Shown piece after piece: positions 36,361 to 45,663 of a DNA stretch of 57,569 bases. Both the position numbers and the translations under genes were made by a program. How positions within the stretch are numbered: the first letter of the stretch is position 1; every line of letters starts with the position of its first letter. The notes beneath the pieces were generated by a model, which saw only the letters and a program-made list of their open reading frames with translations, did not search any database and was not told the origin of the DNA. The stretch lies in the IMG/VR virus record IMGVR_UViG_3300029787_000051, positions 1-57,569 of that record; one strand, 5' to 3'. The stretch is from a virus.

Positions 36361-38151
36361 TTACCTCGCCTCCATATTAAATAACATAGCAAATCCTTGT
36401 AAACTATGAGATGCATTAGCATCATTAGATGCATATCGAATTGAAACCGATTTTCCAGACCCAGACACAGATTGTTCTACAGCAGGATTTGATGTTTCAT
36501 AGATAGAGTTAGTTGAATCATATGTAAATGTTGTATCTAGACTCGCTATATCTGCAAACACCGTTCCCCCTGTAATGGTAGCAACTGAATAGTTTTCTGA
36601 GTTAAGTGTTTTAATATTGTCATAGTCGTATATCAATGACATATTCAAACTACATTGTCCTTCTGCTTTTATATAAGTAGTTACTTTGTAAATTACCTTA
36701 TCCAACTCTGGATCACCAAAGTCATAATAAGGTGTCTGATATACAGAGGGAATATTTTCAGTATCAAATACGTTACCTTGTTCTTGTTGAAATACTTTTC
36801 CTTCATGCGTACCATGAATTATAAATTCAGTATTTCCAATATACCCACTATCTGCACAGTGTCCCTGTAATCCTGATAGTCTTGAAAACTCGTAGCCTTG
36901 TTGCCGAATACATCCTATTAATCCTGTTGGGTCGGTTAGCTGTGTATCTGTAGAAAATACAATATCATCTACAGCATGAGATGCGGCCACCGTTGAGTTA
37001 ATAGCTCTTGTCACTCCTTCTAGTGTGTACCCATCTGTCGCTTTAGTCAAATAACTAAACTCTTCTCCATTAATAAGAATGTTGCCAGTGTCTGGAAAGT
37101 CTACTGTTTTGTCTAGTATAATAGTTCCCTCACCTGTCATTGCAGTACCAGAGGCAATTGCTGTTCTTAGTTTACTTTGTACTTGATCAGTAAAGAAATA
37201 TCTAAACTGTGATTTGCCTCTTAATAATACTGATCGTAATCCCTGCAAATTAGTATTGTCTATTAATGTTGAAGCAATAGATTGAATAGGTCTAGATATT
37301 GTTTCTAGCTCTACGTCACCAATTTTTTCAGTACCACTAACGGGCCTAATACCATCTGGCCCTAAAAAGATAATATCGCCGCCTATCTCAACAATACTAT
37401 CTTCTGCTAAACATCCTAAGTTATTTGTAACTTCTTCAATTTTAAACGTGTCTATCGAATATCCTGTTAACTTTGAAATAGCATTAGTGCCAAATATAAA
37501 TAAAGAATCACGAAAAGATTTTAAAGCAGTTACTTTGAATGGCAATGTCATAGCTGCTGCGCCATCGGCGGGATCATAATTTGTTTCAGCATCTGGAGCA
37601 GATATATAAATTGTATTAGGTGCAGTAGAATCTCCAGACAGTACCATATGATTAGTAAACCATGCTGCTAACTTTGGCTTTGTAGGAGCATTAGAGTCTG
37701 TAATTTGTGCATACGTTGTACCATTATAGGTAGCAGCTTTATTAATACCATCGGTTAAAATAAATTTAGTAGTTGTTAAAACGTTATAGGGAAGTATCCT
37801 TACTCTATCTACGCCCACCATTGTAGGGCTTCCAGCAGTTGTTATTGCAATCCAATTATTAGTTACAAAATCCCATTCATGTAAATAGTTATTTCCAGCA
37901 ATAGGTTTTCTACATCCAAATATTCCACTACCTACTCCATCTCTAACAATTAGACCTAATACTGGCCCTACTCCCGGTACAATACCAAAGTTATGGGAAA
38001 ACCCATTAATCTTACGATACCCACCCTCCAAAGATGCTTCATAGTTTAATAAACTAATAGCTCCTCCGGGTTTTGCATCTGCCATAGTGAGTATGCTAGA
38101 TGATACATCAAGCCCTCCCTCCATAGCAGTTCTAAATGTTTGCATTGCCAT
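36361..38151 (-). CDS. Tail tube/hub protein (T7 gp12- or P22 gp10-like), 596 aa
   Basis: Beta-propeller-like protein. It starts MAMQTFRTAMEGGLDVSSSI, with GGYRKINGFSHNFG and repeated short strand/turn units (NNYLHEWDFVTNNW, KFILTDGINKAATYNGTTY), typical of podovirus tail tubular B or packaged-DNA stabilisation proteins. It lies directly between the tubular A-like gene and the fibres, the order found in podoviruses. It closes the head and carries fibre attachment. Confidence 0.72.
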   Translation of the reverse strand: MAMQTFRTAMEGGLDVSSSILTMADAKPGGAISLLNYEASLEGGYRKINGFSHNFGIVPGVGPVLGLIVRDGVGSGIFGCRKPIAGNNYLHEWDFVTNNWIAITTAGSPTMVGVDRVRILPYNVLTTTKFILTDGINKAATYNGTTYAQITDSNAPTKPKLAAWFTNHMVLSGDSTAPNTIYISAPDAETNYDPADGAAAMTLPFKVTALKSFRDSLFIFGTNAISKLTGYSIDTFKIEEVTNNLGCLAEDSIVEIGGDIIFLGPDGIRPVSGTEKIGDVELETISRPIQSIASTLIDNTNLQGLRSVLLRGKSQFRYFFTDQVQSKLRTAIASGTAMTGEGTIILDKTVDFPDTGNILINGEEFSYLTKATDGYTLEGVTRAINSTVAASHAVDDIVFSTDTQLTDPTGLIGCIRQQGYEFSRLSGLQGHCADSGYIGNTEFIIHGTHEGKVFQQEQGNVFDTENIPSVYQTPYYDFGDPELDKVIYKVTTYIKAEGQCSLNMSLIYDYDNIKTLNSENYSVATITGGTVFADIASLDTTFTYDSTNSIYETSNPAVEQSVSGSGKSVSIRYASNDANASHSLQGFAMLFNMEAR

Positions 38152-38153
38152 TG

Positions 38154-38891
38154 TTATGCCGTTTGACTAAACGCAAATGAGTTTCTACTCCGCACAATCT
38201 GCTTAGATAATATAGCAGGAGGTTGGTTTAAAAGGAGTCTCCTCATGTCCTCAATCCCATCTTCAAATGCTTTTTCATGTACAGCAGCCGCTTGATTATT
38301 TGTTCTATAGCGCATAAGGTACATCATAGCACCATCTATAATTACATGCTTATACCTATCTGGTATTTTTGTTACAGAAGCAAATACATCCGTAAAATTA
38401 ATCATGTCACTTACTGGAAATGAAAAGTATTTATATTCTACGTTATATGTTTTGTCTGGTATCGGTGTAACACCAAACTTACCATCGGGGGTTGCATATA
38501 CAGAAAAAGGCACTGCATAATCACCAGCAGATGCCTCATCATCTCTAATTCTATAATGTTGTGTGTAATCATCAAAAGATATTTCTGCTAAAAATCTTGC
38601 ACTATTTCCTAGTGTATCATCTGATTTAAGAAAAAAACTTTGCCAATCAGCAGAAGAGTAATCTGATTGAAATGCATACTCGCCTGTGCCTACTACTAAA
38701 GTTTCTGTACGAGTAGTTGCTGTAAAGGGCCATTGTTGCCCTCTTTGTAAAACATAACGACATGCTGCATTAACAGCATCTTTAGCTAAAGTTTGCACAC
38801 TTTTTACGGTAGCGAAATCACTCTCACTAACTTCTACTTCATTAGCTCTGCGTAGTGTTTCGTTTGTTAATGTTCCAAATGTTTCAGCCAT
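38154..38891 (-). CDS. Head-tail connector / tail tubular A-like protein, 245 aa
   Basis: MAETFGTLTNETLRRANEVE, then helices (LAKDAVNAACRYVLQRGQQW) and a beta core (GTGEYAFQSDY), fits the tail tubular A / gp4-type head completion family that binds below the portal. The ATG at 38891 has AAAGGATTT before it; an in-frame upstream start at 38942 would run through a strong hairpin and is rejected. It precedes the tubular B-like gene by two bases. Confidence 0.7.
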   Translation of the reverse strand: MAETFGTLTNETLRRANEVEVSESDFATVKSVQTLAKDAVNAACRYVLQRGQQWPFTATTRTETLVVGTGEYAFQSDYSSADWQSFFLKSDDTLGNSARFLAEISFDDYTQHYRIRDDEASAGDYAVPFSVYATPDGKFGVTPIPDKTYNVEYKYFSFPVSDMINFTDVFASVTKIPDRYKHVIIDGAMMYLMRYRTNNQAAAVHEKAFEDGIEDMRRLLLNQPPAILSKQIVRSRNSFAFSQTA

Positions 38892-38914
38892 CGTAAATCC
38901 TTTAGGTAGAATGA

Positions 38915-38934
38915 GGGTGAGGCGAACCCCACCC
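38915..38934 (-). terminator. GC-rich hairpin between capsid and tail genes
   Basis: Minus strand: GGGTGGGG, loop TTCG, CCTCACCC, an 8-bp stem with one G-U pair. There is no T-run, so it may be a partial terminator or a stabiliser of the abundant capsid mRNA, giving less tail-gene transcript. Confidence 0.6.
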
Positions 38935-38947
38935 CCACTCAAATGTG

Positions 38948-39439
38948 TTACGCAAGCGTATCACGATCAACTTCATCAGCAGCAGTGCTGCCAACATCAT
39001 CAATATCCATGCACACAGCATACATACGGATTTTTCCACCCGTAGTCGTACCTGTTTGAGCTTGGATAAGAATGTCAATGGTATCTTCTGCTGATACCAC
39101 AACAGTCGAACCCGCATTCACTGCTGAATACGCACCCACCGAAGCGGCATCAAAATCGAAGCCATCAACAAAGTTGTCAACGTCACCGCCCGTTACACCC
39201 ATATCTAACGCACAGTCAGTCGAAGTACCAGCGTGAGCTTCAGTAACTTCAAAACCAGCCGCTAAGATAACGGAGTTAGTAGGAACAGTGAGGCCCGGAA
39301 TTACGTCAGCAGCAGCAAGGGCAGTACCCTTATCCGTTACTGCTTGCGCAAAGTCCAGTTCATGTTGGATGAAATAAGGCTTACGCCCAATCCCACTCGC
39401 GTTACGTGCCACAGAAGTAGTGTTATCACCTAGTGCCAT
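38948..39439 (-). CDS. Head decoration/minor capsid protein candidate, 163 aa
   Basis: Directly follows the major capsid gene. The product (MALGDNTTSVARNASGIGRK) is acidic, Ala/Gly/Thr/Asp-rich and beta-rich (PGLTVPTNSVILAAGFEVTE), like decoration or stabilisation proteins. It ends before the GC-rich hairpin, so it shares the capsid's expression level. Family not recognised. Confidence 0.65.
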   Translation of the reverse strand: MALGDNTTSVARNASGIGRKPYFIQHELDFAQAVTDKGTALAAADVIPGLTVPTNSVILAAGFEVTEAHAGTSTDCALDMGVTGGDVDNFVDGFDFDAASVGAYSAVNAGSTVVVSAEDTIDILIQAQTGTTTGGKIRMYAVCMDIDDVGSTAADEVDRDTLA

Positions 39440-39449
39440 AATACCCTCC

Positions 39450-40505
39450 TTATGAGCTTACTTGAGCCGTAACGATGGCCTCTGGACGCAGAATTTTGCG
39501 ACCATACAAATGCATACCACGAACAACATCAGCGAAGCTGTCCGGGTCACGATAGGTTTCCGTCTTATTGATTTGCTCTGCCGTAGCAACAGCGGAATCA
39601 TGCCCACCAATAATCATACCGTAGTTACTGGCATTAGAACCAGCAGTTGCTGGACCCGTACCAATAGAGGGTAGATTTTGGGAAACATATACCCGGAAAC
39701 CATGAAGGTTCTTAATTACAAGCGAATTGCGCAATCCACCAGACTCACCGAAGTCTGCATTAAGAAGGTTAGAATCCTCATCACGGAAAATTTCCATCAT
39801 AATAGAATTGATAACCAACCAACGCCCTGCTTGATCAACATTTTGTTGGTCAAGGAGTCGAGCCATACGAGCAATCAACGTCATGGGGGAAGTTACACCC
39901 GAACCCGGAGCCGTAGTACTGGCCGCTGGCGCACGTGCAACCATGCTTACAGAACTACCACCAGAACCACCGAAGTCACTTGCGTCAACTTTCATTGACC
40001 CAAGCAATTCATCGGAACCAGCCGTAGAAACAGCTTTACTACCATTAATCGTAGTATTAGCCGTATCTGCTGCACCATGAAGGGCAGATTGCTTAAATCC
40101 ACACATATAACCAAGAACATCTTGATCAAACTGATCAGCCAAGCGATAGGCTGCACGGTCTGATGCAAGGTCTTGGAAGTTTACATGTGAATGCGCTTCT
40201 TCAATATCGTCAACCTTAAAAGCAAAGTAGTTAGCTTTGTCGATGGTTAACGAAAAGTCCTCATCGTCAAGGTCTTGCGGAGTGATAGTAGTACCACGTG
40301 CGTAAGACTTAACGGTGATCTCAGGCTCTTTGATGATCTTAACGGAATCACCCATCTGGGCAATCTCGCCAAAATAATCAGAGTTCGTAACTTCTTCTAC
40401 AACAGAAGATTTACGAAAAGCGGTCTGGACCTGCTTAGAGTAGATAACTGGACTAAAGTTACCATTGGGCAGATTGCCATGACCCGCTGCTTTTGCGAAT
40501 GCCAT
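39450..40505 (-). CDS. Major capsid protein, 351 aa
   Basis: Forms the icosahedral shell. It has its own promoter and leader hairpin, follows the scaffold gene, and is followed by a decoration-like protein. Sequence signs are MAFAKAAGHGNLPNGNFSPV, VEEVTNSDYFGEIAQMGDSV, KIIKEPEITVKSYARG and a LADQFDQDVLGYMCGF helix, close in pattern to HK97-fold capsids of marine podoviruses. C-terminal HLYGRKILRPEAIV is also typical of coat proteins. Confidence 0.87.
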   Translation of the reverse strand: MAFAKAAGHGNLPNGNFSPVIYSKQVQTAFRKSSVVEEVTNSDYFGEIAQMGDSVKIIKEPEITVKSYARGTTITPQDLDDEDFSLTIDKANYFAFKVDDIEEAHSHVNFQDLASDRAAYRLADQFDQDVLGYMCGFKQSALHGAADTANTTINGSKAVSTAGSDELLGSMKVDASDFGGSGGSSVSMVARAPAASTTAPGSGVTSPMTLIARMARLLDQQNVDQAGRWLVINSIMMEIFRDEDSNLLNADFGESGGLRNSLVIKNLHGFRVYVSQNLPSIGTGPATAGSNASNYGMIIGGHDSAVATAEQINKTETYRDPDSFADVVRGMHLYGRKILRPEAIVTAQVSS

Positions 40506-40532
40506 TTGTCACTCTCCTTACATTCGACATAT

Positions 40533-40548
40533 GCGGATTAGTATCCGC
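40533..40548 (-). promoter_or_regulatory. Leader hairpin of the capsid mRNA
   Basis: GCGGAT and ATCCGC form a perfect 6-bp stem with loop ACTA (minus strand), about 15 bases before the capsid Shine-Dalgarno (AAGGAGAG). Such 5' hairpins protect highly expressed phage mRNAs. Confidence 0.5.
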
Positions 40549-40694
40549 TATTTAACTATCAACTCCTAGAGGCCAAGTACATTTGTGGTAGAACAAGCAA
40601 TGATCAGTTACTTATTGGCACATGTATTCGGGTGTTCTTGAGTCTTCTTTATCCATACAGGTAATCCATATAGGGGCTGTATAAATTCTTTATA

Positions 40695-40722
40695 GTTATA
40701 TTGATATTAGTAGTAGTGTCAA
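40695..40722 (-). promoter_or_regulatory. Sigma-70-type promoter upstream of the capsid gene
   Basis: Minus strand TTGACA (40722-40717), 16-base spacer, TATAAC (40700-40695). It lies just past the scaffold stop, at the head of a 220-base leader, which holds no gene, before the capsid start. A good match to a host housekeeping promoter. Confidence 0.6.
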
Positions 40723-40726
40723 TTAT

Positions 40727-41584
40727 TTACCTTGCACTACCTGAGACATCATAGATAAATTTACCATTACGAATTGCATCCATGATTTCACTTTGGTTTG
40801 CTTCGTATTCAACGGCAGACATTCTTTCAACATCTGACTCTTTAATAGCTCCAGCATTGCCCGTTGAATCTAGAGAAGTACGTGATCCTTTTGTTTTGAC
40901 ACTTTTAGCTGCATCTCTATTAGAACTAGTACTTTTTTTACCAGTTTTTTCAATATCAGATTTATATAAATCAATTGCTCTTGCCGCAGACTTAGCATCA
41001 CTAGCATTATCATAAAGAGCATCTTGTACCCATTTAGGTTGCTCATCTGCCCAATCGTGAAATGAATCATCTTCTCGTATCTGCGCAAAGTCTGGATGAT
41101 AAGTTAGCAACTCAACCTCTGCTTTTTCTTTTGCATTTTCATGTTTCATTTCGTTTAACTGCTCAAGTTGTTTCTCAATATCAGACTGTTGCTCTTTTGA
41201 TTTCTTTAAAGCAATAGTTTCAACTATAGCAGCTACATCGGGATATTCACTAGCCCATGCTTCAATCTCGTCATCAGACTTAGGCAACTTAATTTCTTTT
41301 TTTGCTGTAGTACTAAGTTGCTCCTCTAAAGCAGAGATTCGTTCTTTTAGTTCACCTTCAGTTTTTTGTGTATGTCTACGCAAGTCGCCATATCTTTTTT
41401 TAAAAGTTTTTTCTTCTGCGCCTTCTGGTTCTTCTTCAATAGTCTCTTCTTTTACTTCACCTCTTTGCACAGCTTTTAGTTCTTCTAGTTCTTCTTCTTC
41501 CATTGCAATTCGTTCTGCATTAGAATACTTTCTATTTTGTACGAAAGCTGATTTTACTTCTTCTATTTGTTCTAGTTCTGGCAT
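40727..41584 (-). CDS. Scaffolding protein, 285 aa
   Basis: Very charged, all-helical protein with an acidic N-terminal third (AMEEEELEELKAVQRGEVKE), a long coiled coil (GELKERISALEEQLS; SDIEKQLEQLNEMKHENAKE) and a basic end. This composition and its position directly upstream of the capsid gene are characteristic of phage scaffolds that guide procapsid assembly and then leave. AAAGGAGAAGTAAG precedes the start. Confidence 0.75.
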   Translation of the reverse strand: MPELEQIEEVKSAFVQNRKYSNAERIAMEEEELEELKAVQRGEVKEETIEEEPEGAEEKTFKKRYGDLRRHTQKTEGELKERISALEEQLSTTAKKEIKLPKSDDEIEAWASEYPDVAAIVETIALKKSKEQQSDIEKQLEQLNEMKHENAKEKAEVELLTYHPDFAQIREDDSFHDWADEQPKWVQDALYDNASDAKSAARAIDLYKSDIEKTGKKSTSSNRDAAKSVKTKGSRTSLDSTGNAGAIKESDVERMSAVEYEANQSEIMDAIRNGKFIYDVSGSAR

Positions 41585-41613
41585 CTTACTTCTCCTTTAC
41601 TGGGGCCACGTAG

Positions 41614-41663
41614 CTGTACATTGTACAGGGGTAGGTAGCCAGCATATGCAACATTATTGTTGC
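41614..41663 (-). promoter_or_regulatory. Intergenic hairpin and palindrome before the scaffold gene
   Basis: The 86-base gap holds a 6-bp hairpin, GCAACA/TGTTGC with loop ATAA (41648-41663), just after the preceding stop. Further on is the palindrome CTGTACA-A-TGTACAG (41614-41628). The first may end or pause transcripts and the second may be an operator or hairpin; neither has a T-run. Confidence 0.4.
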
Positions 41664-41670
41664 GAATTAT

Positions 41671-43326
41671 TTACCATCCTCCGTCTTCGCCGTCTGCGCC
41701 ACCATCGTCACTACTGCTAGTATCGCCACCATCGGAGGCACCACCATCATCGCCGCCGCCGTCACCTTGATCACCGTCATCATCAGGATTGCTACCTTGA
41801 CTAGCCGCAGCGTCTGCTGCGCTAGTGCCAGTAGTACCACTTCCCGGTCCACCACCATGTGGACTATCAGCGTCCGTTGTGGGGCCATCGTCTACAGCGT
41901 CTGAAGGATCAGGATCATCTGAGCGAGTACCATGAGATGGGTCCATGTCATCAACAACTGTATCTGGCTCAAAACCTTGATCAGTACCTAATGTGCTTGA
42001 GCCACCCATTCCACCGGGGCCAGTATCACCCGAATCATCATCATCATAAGTACCGTCAAAATCGAATCCTTTTCCAGCCGCAAGAGCTACGTCCATCTTT
42101 CGCTCTGCTTCTTTTTGTGCATAATAGTCAACCATTTTTTGACGTTCTTCTTTTTCTTCCTTTTCTTTCTCTTCTTTACTAGGCCCAAACAAGAAGCTAA
42201 AAAGCTGTCCTATTATAAATGCAGGAGCGAAAGCAATACCAAATACTTTGCTTGCAACAGTTGAAGCAATAGTACCTACTACCGTTCCTCTTCCTTTTCC
42301 AAATGGATCAGTAACAGCATCTTTTACATCCTCTATTTGACCACTAATAAAATTATCTAATGTTTGCGCAAGAGGAGAATCAGGCCCAAGCGCACCTCCA
42401 ATACCGGGACTACCATGACCCCCATACGGATCAGTAGCAGATGTATCAATACCACCAATACTAAAGTCACCTATTGGCCCACCCGGATCGTCATCAAAAT
42501 CTCCTCCAGTTGGGTTTTCTTCTTCAACTCTTGCCGTTGGTGTTCTAACATCTGTTGGAGTAGCTGCTGCTTGTTGCGCTTGTTCCACTTGTCCTTTTTC
42601 TATAAAACCTGTTGGGGGTGGATATATAGGTTTACCACTTACATGGGGTATGTACATAGTCTCGCCAGTTTCGGGATTTACATATTCTGTTACTGAATAT
42701 CTTTGTTGTTGAGCAAATCCTGTTCCGATTAATTGATTAAAACTAGGTTGAGCTTGATTTTGTTTTTGTATATTTGAATAGTCAACTACAGGCGCACGGG
42801 TCGTTGCAGTATTTGTTCTTCCTGAGAATCTGTTTGTCGTAGTTCCCGTGGTAGGTGCAAACTGTGATCGTTGCGTTGTCAATCCACTACCAGTACCAGC
42901 AGATATACCACTTGGAGTTGTTGTGGTAGTTCCTCTTGCTGTTGCTTTTGGTGAAGGAACAGTAGCAGGTTTTACTAATGCGGTAGGGGATTGCGGAAGC
43001 TGCACTGTTGGGTTATTTGGTAAGTTTACCATTCCACCTGTGTTCATAGGGGTGCCGCCCATTTGCCCCATATTTTCCATCTGCTGCAAGCCTTGTTTAG
43101 CTTTATTACGCATATCCATTAAAGCATCTAGACCATAATATCTTGTTACATCAGCAGGAAAAACAAATTCTCCATGACTTAATTGTGCAGGAATATCATC
43201 ACGAACTTCTTTTTGGGTAGAACCAATAGGTACTTTATTACCTGATACAGGATCAACTGTACCTCCTTGATCACGCAACCCTCCAACTGCAAACAATTCC
43301 ATTTGCTCATGTAAAGAACCAGCCAT
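41671..43326 (-). CDS. Conserved marine-phage virion protein, 551 aa
   Basis: The N-terminal 100 residues carry RDDIPAQLSHGEFVFPADVT, RYYGLDALMDMRNKAKQGLQ and a GQMGG/TPMNTGGMVNLP element. I recall the same block in structural proteins of many marine podoviruses. Then come a Thr/Pro/Gln-rich linker, a hydrophobic stretch (VGTIASTVASKVFGIAFAPA, about 355-385) and a Gly/Asp-rich acidic C-terminus (DGGGDDGGASDGGDTSS). Likely a minor head or internal protein. The exact function is not known. Confidence 0.7.
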   Translation of the reverse strand: MAGSLHEQMELFAVGGLRDQGGTVDPVSGNKVPIGSTQKEVRDDIPAQLSHGEFVFPADVTRYYGLDALMDMRNKAKQGLQQMENMGQMGGTPMNTGGMVNLPNNPTVQLPQSPTALVKPATVPSPKATARGTTTTTPSGISAGTGSGLTTQRSQFAPTTGTTTNRFSGRTNTATTRAPVVDYSNIQKQNQAQPSFNQLIGTGFAQQQRYSVTEYVNPETGETMYIPHVSGKPIYPPPTGFIEKGQVEQAQQAAATPTDVRTPTARVEEENPTGGDFDDDPGGPIGDFSIGGIDTSATDPYGGHGSPGIGGALGPDSPLAQTLDNFISGQIEDVKDAVTDPFGKGRGTVVGTIASTVASKVFGIAFAPAFIIGQLFSFLFGPSKEEKEKEEKEERQKMVDYYAQKEAERKMDVALAAGKGFDFDGTYDDDDSGDTGPGGMGGSSTLGTDQGFEPDTVVDDMDPSHGTRSDDPDPSDAVDDGPTTDADSPHGGGPGSGTTGTSAADAAASQGSNPDDDGDQGDGGGDDGGASDGGDTSSSDDGGADGEDGGW

Positions 43327-43327
43327 A

Positions 43328-43537
43328 TTATTCTCCGTTTACTTCTTCTCTGATATATTTTAATTTACGCATAGCTGCAATTGCACCTTGCATTCTATGT
43401 ACCTCTACAAGATCAGTAGATTTTTCTAATGATATTTGGTACAACTTAATTGTTTCATCAAGATAGTCGAATAAACCATTTAGTAATTTAGTATTACTGA
43501 CTAGGGGCTTGAGGGGGCTGAGTACTTTCTTGTCCAC
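43328..43537 (-). CDS. Small head-region protein, about 69 aa
   Basis: Helical protein (NGLFDYLDETIKLYQISLEK, then EVHRMQGAIAAMRKLKYIRE) between portal and the 551-aa gene. A GTG at 43537 has GGAGG five bases upstream; an ATG at 43552 and a GTG at 43573 are alternatives. Its start lies inside the 3' end of the portal gene. The DxxxEVxRxQGxIxAMRxLxxI pattern recurs in short proteins after portals of marine phages. Confidence 0.65.
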   Translation of the reverse strand: MDKKVLSPLKPLVSNTKLLNGLFDYLDETIKLYQISLEKSTDLVEVHRMQGAIAAMRKLKYIREEVNGE

Positions 43538-45653
43538 CTTGTCCTCCAGCATTACCACTAAAGCCTTGCTCACCGGGAACTGGAGCTTGTCCAGTACCCA
43601 TCATTCCACCACCAGCACCAGTAGGATCAGTTGGGTTTACTCCGGGCGGCGGCGGGGGTCCACCAGATGCAGGAGCATTAGGGTCTTGCCCCATATCTCC
43701 TCTAAATGCTTTTAATAACTCTGCTTGAACAGCAGCTTCATCCATATTATTTGTAACCTTATCTGGGTCTAAGTCCATTGATTTTGCTATTTCACGAATT
43801 ATATAATTAAACTTAGCAAATGGAGCTAGGGCAGGATTACTTGCTACACCCAAGAATTGCATTAGCCGTTGACTACGCACTTCATTAGCCATAAGACTTT
43901 CTGTTCCACGTGAAATTACTTCTAAGTCTCCTCGTATCTCAGGATTAAAATTAAACTGCATATTGAATCTATATAGCCCTTCTCCTAATGGTCTAAGAAG
44001 ATAGTCATCTATGTTTTTAATTACAGTTTTAATTGATCCCGTAGCAGCGTTCATAAGCATACTTATGCCAGAGGCGGTACGTCCTACACCTGTTACACCC
44101 GTTTGACCATGTGCAAAGGATGGGAACCCTGTGCTTTCATCTGCTAGTACTCTAGCTTTGTCAAATAGCTGCATGTTTTCGCCAGCGACATTTGGGAACT
44201 TAGTTCCAAAAATAGCTTGCCCCGGCGCACCGCCCTGTCTACGGAATATTTTTCCGGGATAAACAGAGAGGTCTTGACCGGGAACCAAAGATGTCTCATC
44301 AATTTCAATTAACAAATTACCCGATAACACGGCATTATCTACAGCCATCCTCATAAATCCATTCATAAGAGTTTGGGTATCATCCATATTCTCTGCAATC
44401 CCCACACCAAAGAATGAATAAGGATTAAGCTCATAAGGAACTGCCATATAAGGTATGTTGGCAGGTTTAAAAGGATTGAGTACCATCCTAATAACTTTAT
44501 CTTGGCATACCCATATATTAGTTTGTAACTCATCATAATCTTCTAGCTCTTTTGGTATCTTTATATCATTATCTAAAAGCATCTCTACATCGCAATTGCC
44601 CCAGTACTCCAGTACTTCAAATCTAGATATACCATGATCTGGCGCATAATCGCTTAAGTCTTCTTCCCAGTATTTTTTATCGTAAGATTCTCCAGATTTA
44701 ATAATATCATCAATTATATTAGCTCTAAAGTGAGGACGCTTTTTTAAATCTCTTAGTTGTGACCGACTCATCTTATGACGTTCAATTACGTATTGTGCCT
44801 CATCCATACTTGTCGCGTCAGGATCAGGATAAAAATCCCACACACTTACATGGCTAGTACTAGGAACTGTTTTAAATAAAGGCGTGTATTCGCCCTCCTC
44901 GTCCCAATTTGCATATTCTTTATCAATAGCAAATGGACCTTTCATAACTCCTGTTCCAAATAATGCCATCTCAAATGCTAAACTACGTAGCTGCTTAGAT
45001 GCACCACTTTCCTGTAGCTGATCCATAATTTGTTTTTCCATCATCTTTGCAGCAATCAGTGCAGGAGAGAATGCAATAGCTGTAGGAGTATCCCCAGAAC
45101 CTTGCTCAAGGGTTTCAATATCTTCTAACTTATCTTTTAATGGTCCCAGTTTATCAGTTAGACTTCTAAATGTAGCTCCCGGCTCAAGAGTTTTCCCATC
45201 CCCATTATATCCAAATGGGGAAGTCTCCTCTTCTTCTTCTTCCTTATTTTCTTGCAACTCAGGGGGAAGTTTTGGATCAAAGTGTACATCTTTAGCCACA
45301 CCTTCTGGTAGCTCAGTGGGTTCAATACTTATAGGAAATTTATTTCCTGCAAATAGAACGTCAACAATTTGTCCATATGCGGCTAATGTTTTTGTTTTAG
45401 TTACTTTAATAAATACTCTAGACTTTTCTGATTCAGTAAATTGCACATCGGGACCATATAATCCTCTATAGTTTCTATAGGCTTTTAGCCACCGATCTTC
45501 GTCATTCCATCTATAGTCTTCTGATTTATTAAACCTTTCTTTTATAAAAGGAATAATATTATGTGCGCCTGTATCATCTAAATCACCAAGCTCTGCAACA
45601 TCATCTAATGCTACAACTTCATCATCTAAAGTAATTTCATCATTATCAGCCAT
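43494..45653 (-). CDS. Portal protein, 719 aa
   Basis: Dodecameric DNA gate at the head vertex, and docking site for terminase. Size and position directly after the large terminase are typical. Visible features: FIKERFNKSEDYRWNDEDRW near the N-terminus, TLAAYGQIVDVLFAGNKFPI, DVHFDPKLPPELQ, the core QTLMNGFMRMAVDNAVLSGN, and a Pro/Gly/Gln-rich C-terminal tail. It resembles P22/T7-like long portals of marine podoviruses. Confidence 0.83.
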   Translation of the reverse strand: MADNDEITLDDEVVALDDVAELGDLDDTGAHNIIPFIKERFNKSEDYRWNDEDRWLKAYRNYRGLYGPDVQFTESEKSRVFIKVTKTKTLAAYGQIVDVLFAGNKFPISIEPTELPEGVAKDVHFDPKLPPELQENKEEEEEETSPFGYNGDGKTLEPGATFRSLTDKLGPLKDKLEDIETLEQGSGDTPTAIAFSPALIAAKMMEKQIMDQLQESGASKQLRSLAFEMALFGTGVMKGPFAIDKEYANWDEEGEYTPLFKTVPSTSHVSVWDFYPDPDATSMDEAQYVIERHKMSRSQLRDLKKRPHFRANIIDDIIKSGESYDKKYWEEDLSDYAPDHGISRFEVLEYWGNCDVEMLLDNDIKIPKELEDYDELQTNIWVCQDKVIRMVLNPFKPANIPYMAVPYELNPYSFFGVGIAENMDDTQTLMNGFMRMAVDNAVLSGNLLIEIDETSLVPGQDLSVYPGKIFRRQGGAPGQAIFGTKFPNVAGENMQLFDKARVLADESTGFPSFAHGQTGVTGVGRTASGISMLMNAATGSIKTVIKNIDDYLLRPLGEGLYRFNMQFNFNPEIRGDLEVISRGTESLMANEVRSQRLMQFLGVASNPALAPFAKFNYIIREIAKSMDLDPDKVTNNMDEAAVQAELLKAFRGDMGQDPNAPASGGPPPPPGVNPTDPTGAGGGMMGTGQAPVPGEQGFSGNAGGQGGQESTQPPQAPSQ

Positions 45654-45663
45654 TTATTTTTCC

